Shown here piece by piece: positions 62,834 through 64,000 of a stretch of DNA of 64,000 bases. The stretch's first letter is position 1, and each line of letters starts with the position of its first letter. The notes under the pieces were generated by a model. The model was not told the DNA's origin and did not search any database. It was given only the letters and a program-made list of their open reading frames with translations. This stretch comes from Endozoicomonas sp965208385 (GTDB lineage: Bacteria > Pseudomonadota > Gammaproteobacteria > Pseudomonadales > Endozoicomonadaceae): NCBI GenBank assembly GCA_965208385.1, contig CBDBOO010000083.1:55143-119142 (forward strand). The letters are read 5' to 3'. The translations under genes and the position numbers were made by a program.

Positions 62834-64000
62834 GTAGCTTCTCAAAAAGTACTGGAACGTGAATAATTCAGGTTAGTCGTCTATCTTTTCTCTATGACTT
62901 TTTCAGAACTCAATCAGCTACAACCTGAACATCTTTTGAAATTCATTACTCAGCTGCAAGAGCAACTCATTCAGCAGAAAGAGCTGATAGAAACTCTTGA
63001 AGCTGAAATTCGGCGCCTGAAAAACCTGCCTGCAAAACCGGACATCAAGCCCAATAAAAAACCTTCCGACGATGAGAGGAGCGAAAACCCTGAAGGCAAA
63101 GACCTCGCAACAACGGACAGCGGTAAGCCTGATTCTGATGCCTCACAAAAGCGCAAGTTTGAAAAGCCCAACGAGAGAACCCGAAAACAGCGTAAGCAAC
63201 CCCCGGCACCACCTGCTGAAGAATCTATATCCATTGCAGCAACTGATGTTCCGCAAGGATCAACCTGGAACGGAACCACCCCCTTCCATGTGCAGGAATT
63301 GACGATTCAGGCATCCAGTCTGGAATACCTTTTGGAGCAATGGATAACCCCTGACGGACAAACTATTACGGCCAAACCGCCAGCTGATCTCCAGGGGCAT
63401 CACTACGGACCAATGCTGCAAGCCTATGTCCTGCATCAATATCATGGTTGTTCTGTTACTCAGCCAGAACTTCTGGACTGGCTATGGGATATTGGGATCT
63501 CTATTTCAAGCGGAACACTTAGCCAGCTGCTAACGCAGGGACATGATCAGTTCCATACTGAGAAGCATAAATTACTGGTCGCAGGTATCCGCTGTTCAAG
63601 CTATATCCAGACAGACGACACAGGTACGAGGCATAAAAGACAGAATGGTTACTGCACCATCATTAATAATGAATCCTTTGCCTGGTTCGAAAGCACAGGC
63701 AGCAAGAGTCGGGAAAACTTCGTAAGCCTGCTGCATCGCCCATGGTTAACTTATTCATTAACAGAAGATGCCCTGACGTATCTGGAAAAACACGACTACC
63801 CCCAAAAGTGGCTTCGGATACTCAGGCCTTACAGCGGAATAACATTCCTGAATCATAAGGCATGGGTAGTCTGTATGAAAAACTTGGGTTTAACCGGGAG
63901 GCGACGTCAGCAAGCCAGTGAAGCGATGATTTATGGAAGCCTGATACTGCATGGTGCAGGTCATCTGACCACCTTCAGTGACGGGGCAAGACAGTTCGAC
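62834..64000 (+). mobile_element. IS66-family tnpC-only element, right copy, cut by window end
   Basis: Begins with the same terminal repeat GTAGCTTCTCAAAAAGTACT (62834 on), preceded by the same TTATTTTT (inverse of AAAAATAA). The far end is outside the window. Confidence 0.85.
62894..64000 (+). CDS. tnpC: IS66-family transposase TnpC, partial (window end)
   Basis: Starts ATGACTTTTTCAGAACTCAA, giving MTFSELNQLQPEHLLKFIT as in the left copy, and is open to the last base (about 369 residues visible, through HGAGHLTTFSDGARQFD). No break is seen in the visible part. The remaining third, with the catalytic Glu, is beyond the window. Confidence 0.9.
   Translation, partial: MTFSELNQLQPEHLLKFITQLQEQLIQQKELIETLEAEIRRLKNLPAKPDIKPNKKPSDDERSENPEGKDLATTDSGKPDSDASQKRKFEKPNERTRKQRKQPPAPPAEESISIAATDVPQGSTWNGTTPFHVQELTIQASSLEYLLEQWITPDGQTITAKPPADLQGHHYGPMLQAYVLHQYHGCSVTQPELLDWLWDIGISISSGTLSQLLTQGHDQFHTEKHKLLVAGIRCSSYIQTDDTGTRHKRQNGYCTIINNESFAWFESTGSKSRENFVSLLHRPWLTYSLTEDALTYLEKHDYPQKWLRILRPYSGITFLNHKAWVVCMKNLGLTGRRRQQASEAMIYGSLILHGAGHLTTFSDGARQFD

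Larger units (their letters stand above)
59869..64000 (-). repeat. Right arm of the large inverted repeat
   Basis: Inverted copy of 24630-28762. The pair differs by a handful of substitutions and one missing base (T4 to T3 on the coding strand) near 60237. It runs off the window end inside tnpC, so its true length is unknown. Confidence 0.92.

Overview
The window looks like a chromosome segment of a marine gammaproteobacterium of the Oceanospirillales/Hahellaceae type; an Endozoicomonas-like symbiont is my best guess. This is inferred from gene content: the tsaE-amiC-mutL-miaA-hfq-hflX-hflK-hflC-purA cluster, pilT/pilU divergent from yggS-proC-yggT, and gshB-tonB-yqgE-ruvX. It also fits the many insertion sequences, decayed genes, and large secreted or eukaryote-like proteins of unknown function. 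No species-level marker is present.

Layout. 1-9.4 kb: the end of an OhrR/MarR-type regulator, three secreted proteins of unknown function (one of 1556 aa with a proline-rich region and a basic patch), and an HcaT-like MFS transporter. 9.5-11.5 kb: decayed genes (GrpB and RidA remnants), a SoxR-type promoter, a DUF1330 gene and soxR. 11.6-18.7 kb: a small genomic island in a tRNA-Phe gene. It is bounded by a 48-nt tRNA 3' fragment and an intact tRNA-Phe, and carries a three-component defence locus that I identify as Shango (sngA-sngB-sngC). Here sngA is cut in two by a 164-bp miniature transposon with a perfect 10-bp target duplication. 18.7-24 kb: two tRNA-Phe, yggX, selO, an IS630 remnant and two paralogous pepsin-fold proteins with altered active sites.

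24.1-28.8 kb and 59.9-64.0 kb: two inverted copies of one compound block. Each holds a tnpC-only IS66 element, an IS66 tnpA-tnpB remnant, an IS1 insA fragment and an IS1634-type element. Between these arms lie 31 kb of mostly conserved housekeeping genes: purA, hflC, hflK, hflX, hfq, miaA, mutL, amiC, tsaE, nnr, queG, orn, rsgA, psd, gshB, tonB, yqgE, ruvX, pilU, pilT, yggS, proC and yggT. Recombination between the arms could invert the whole segment.

Themes. (1) Several genes are broken by small slippage-type changes: an A8 tract, an A7 tract, a 7-bp duplication, and a 1-bp loss in one IS1634 copy. These may be decay, phase variation or assembly error. (2) Short tandem repeats of 7 to 18 bp recur throughout. 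(3) A family of small palindromes with the core GAGATGCAG/CTGCATCTC sits between genes from 39 to 58 kb. (4) MutL carries the endonuclease motif of the MutH-independent type.
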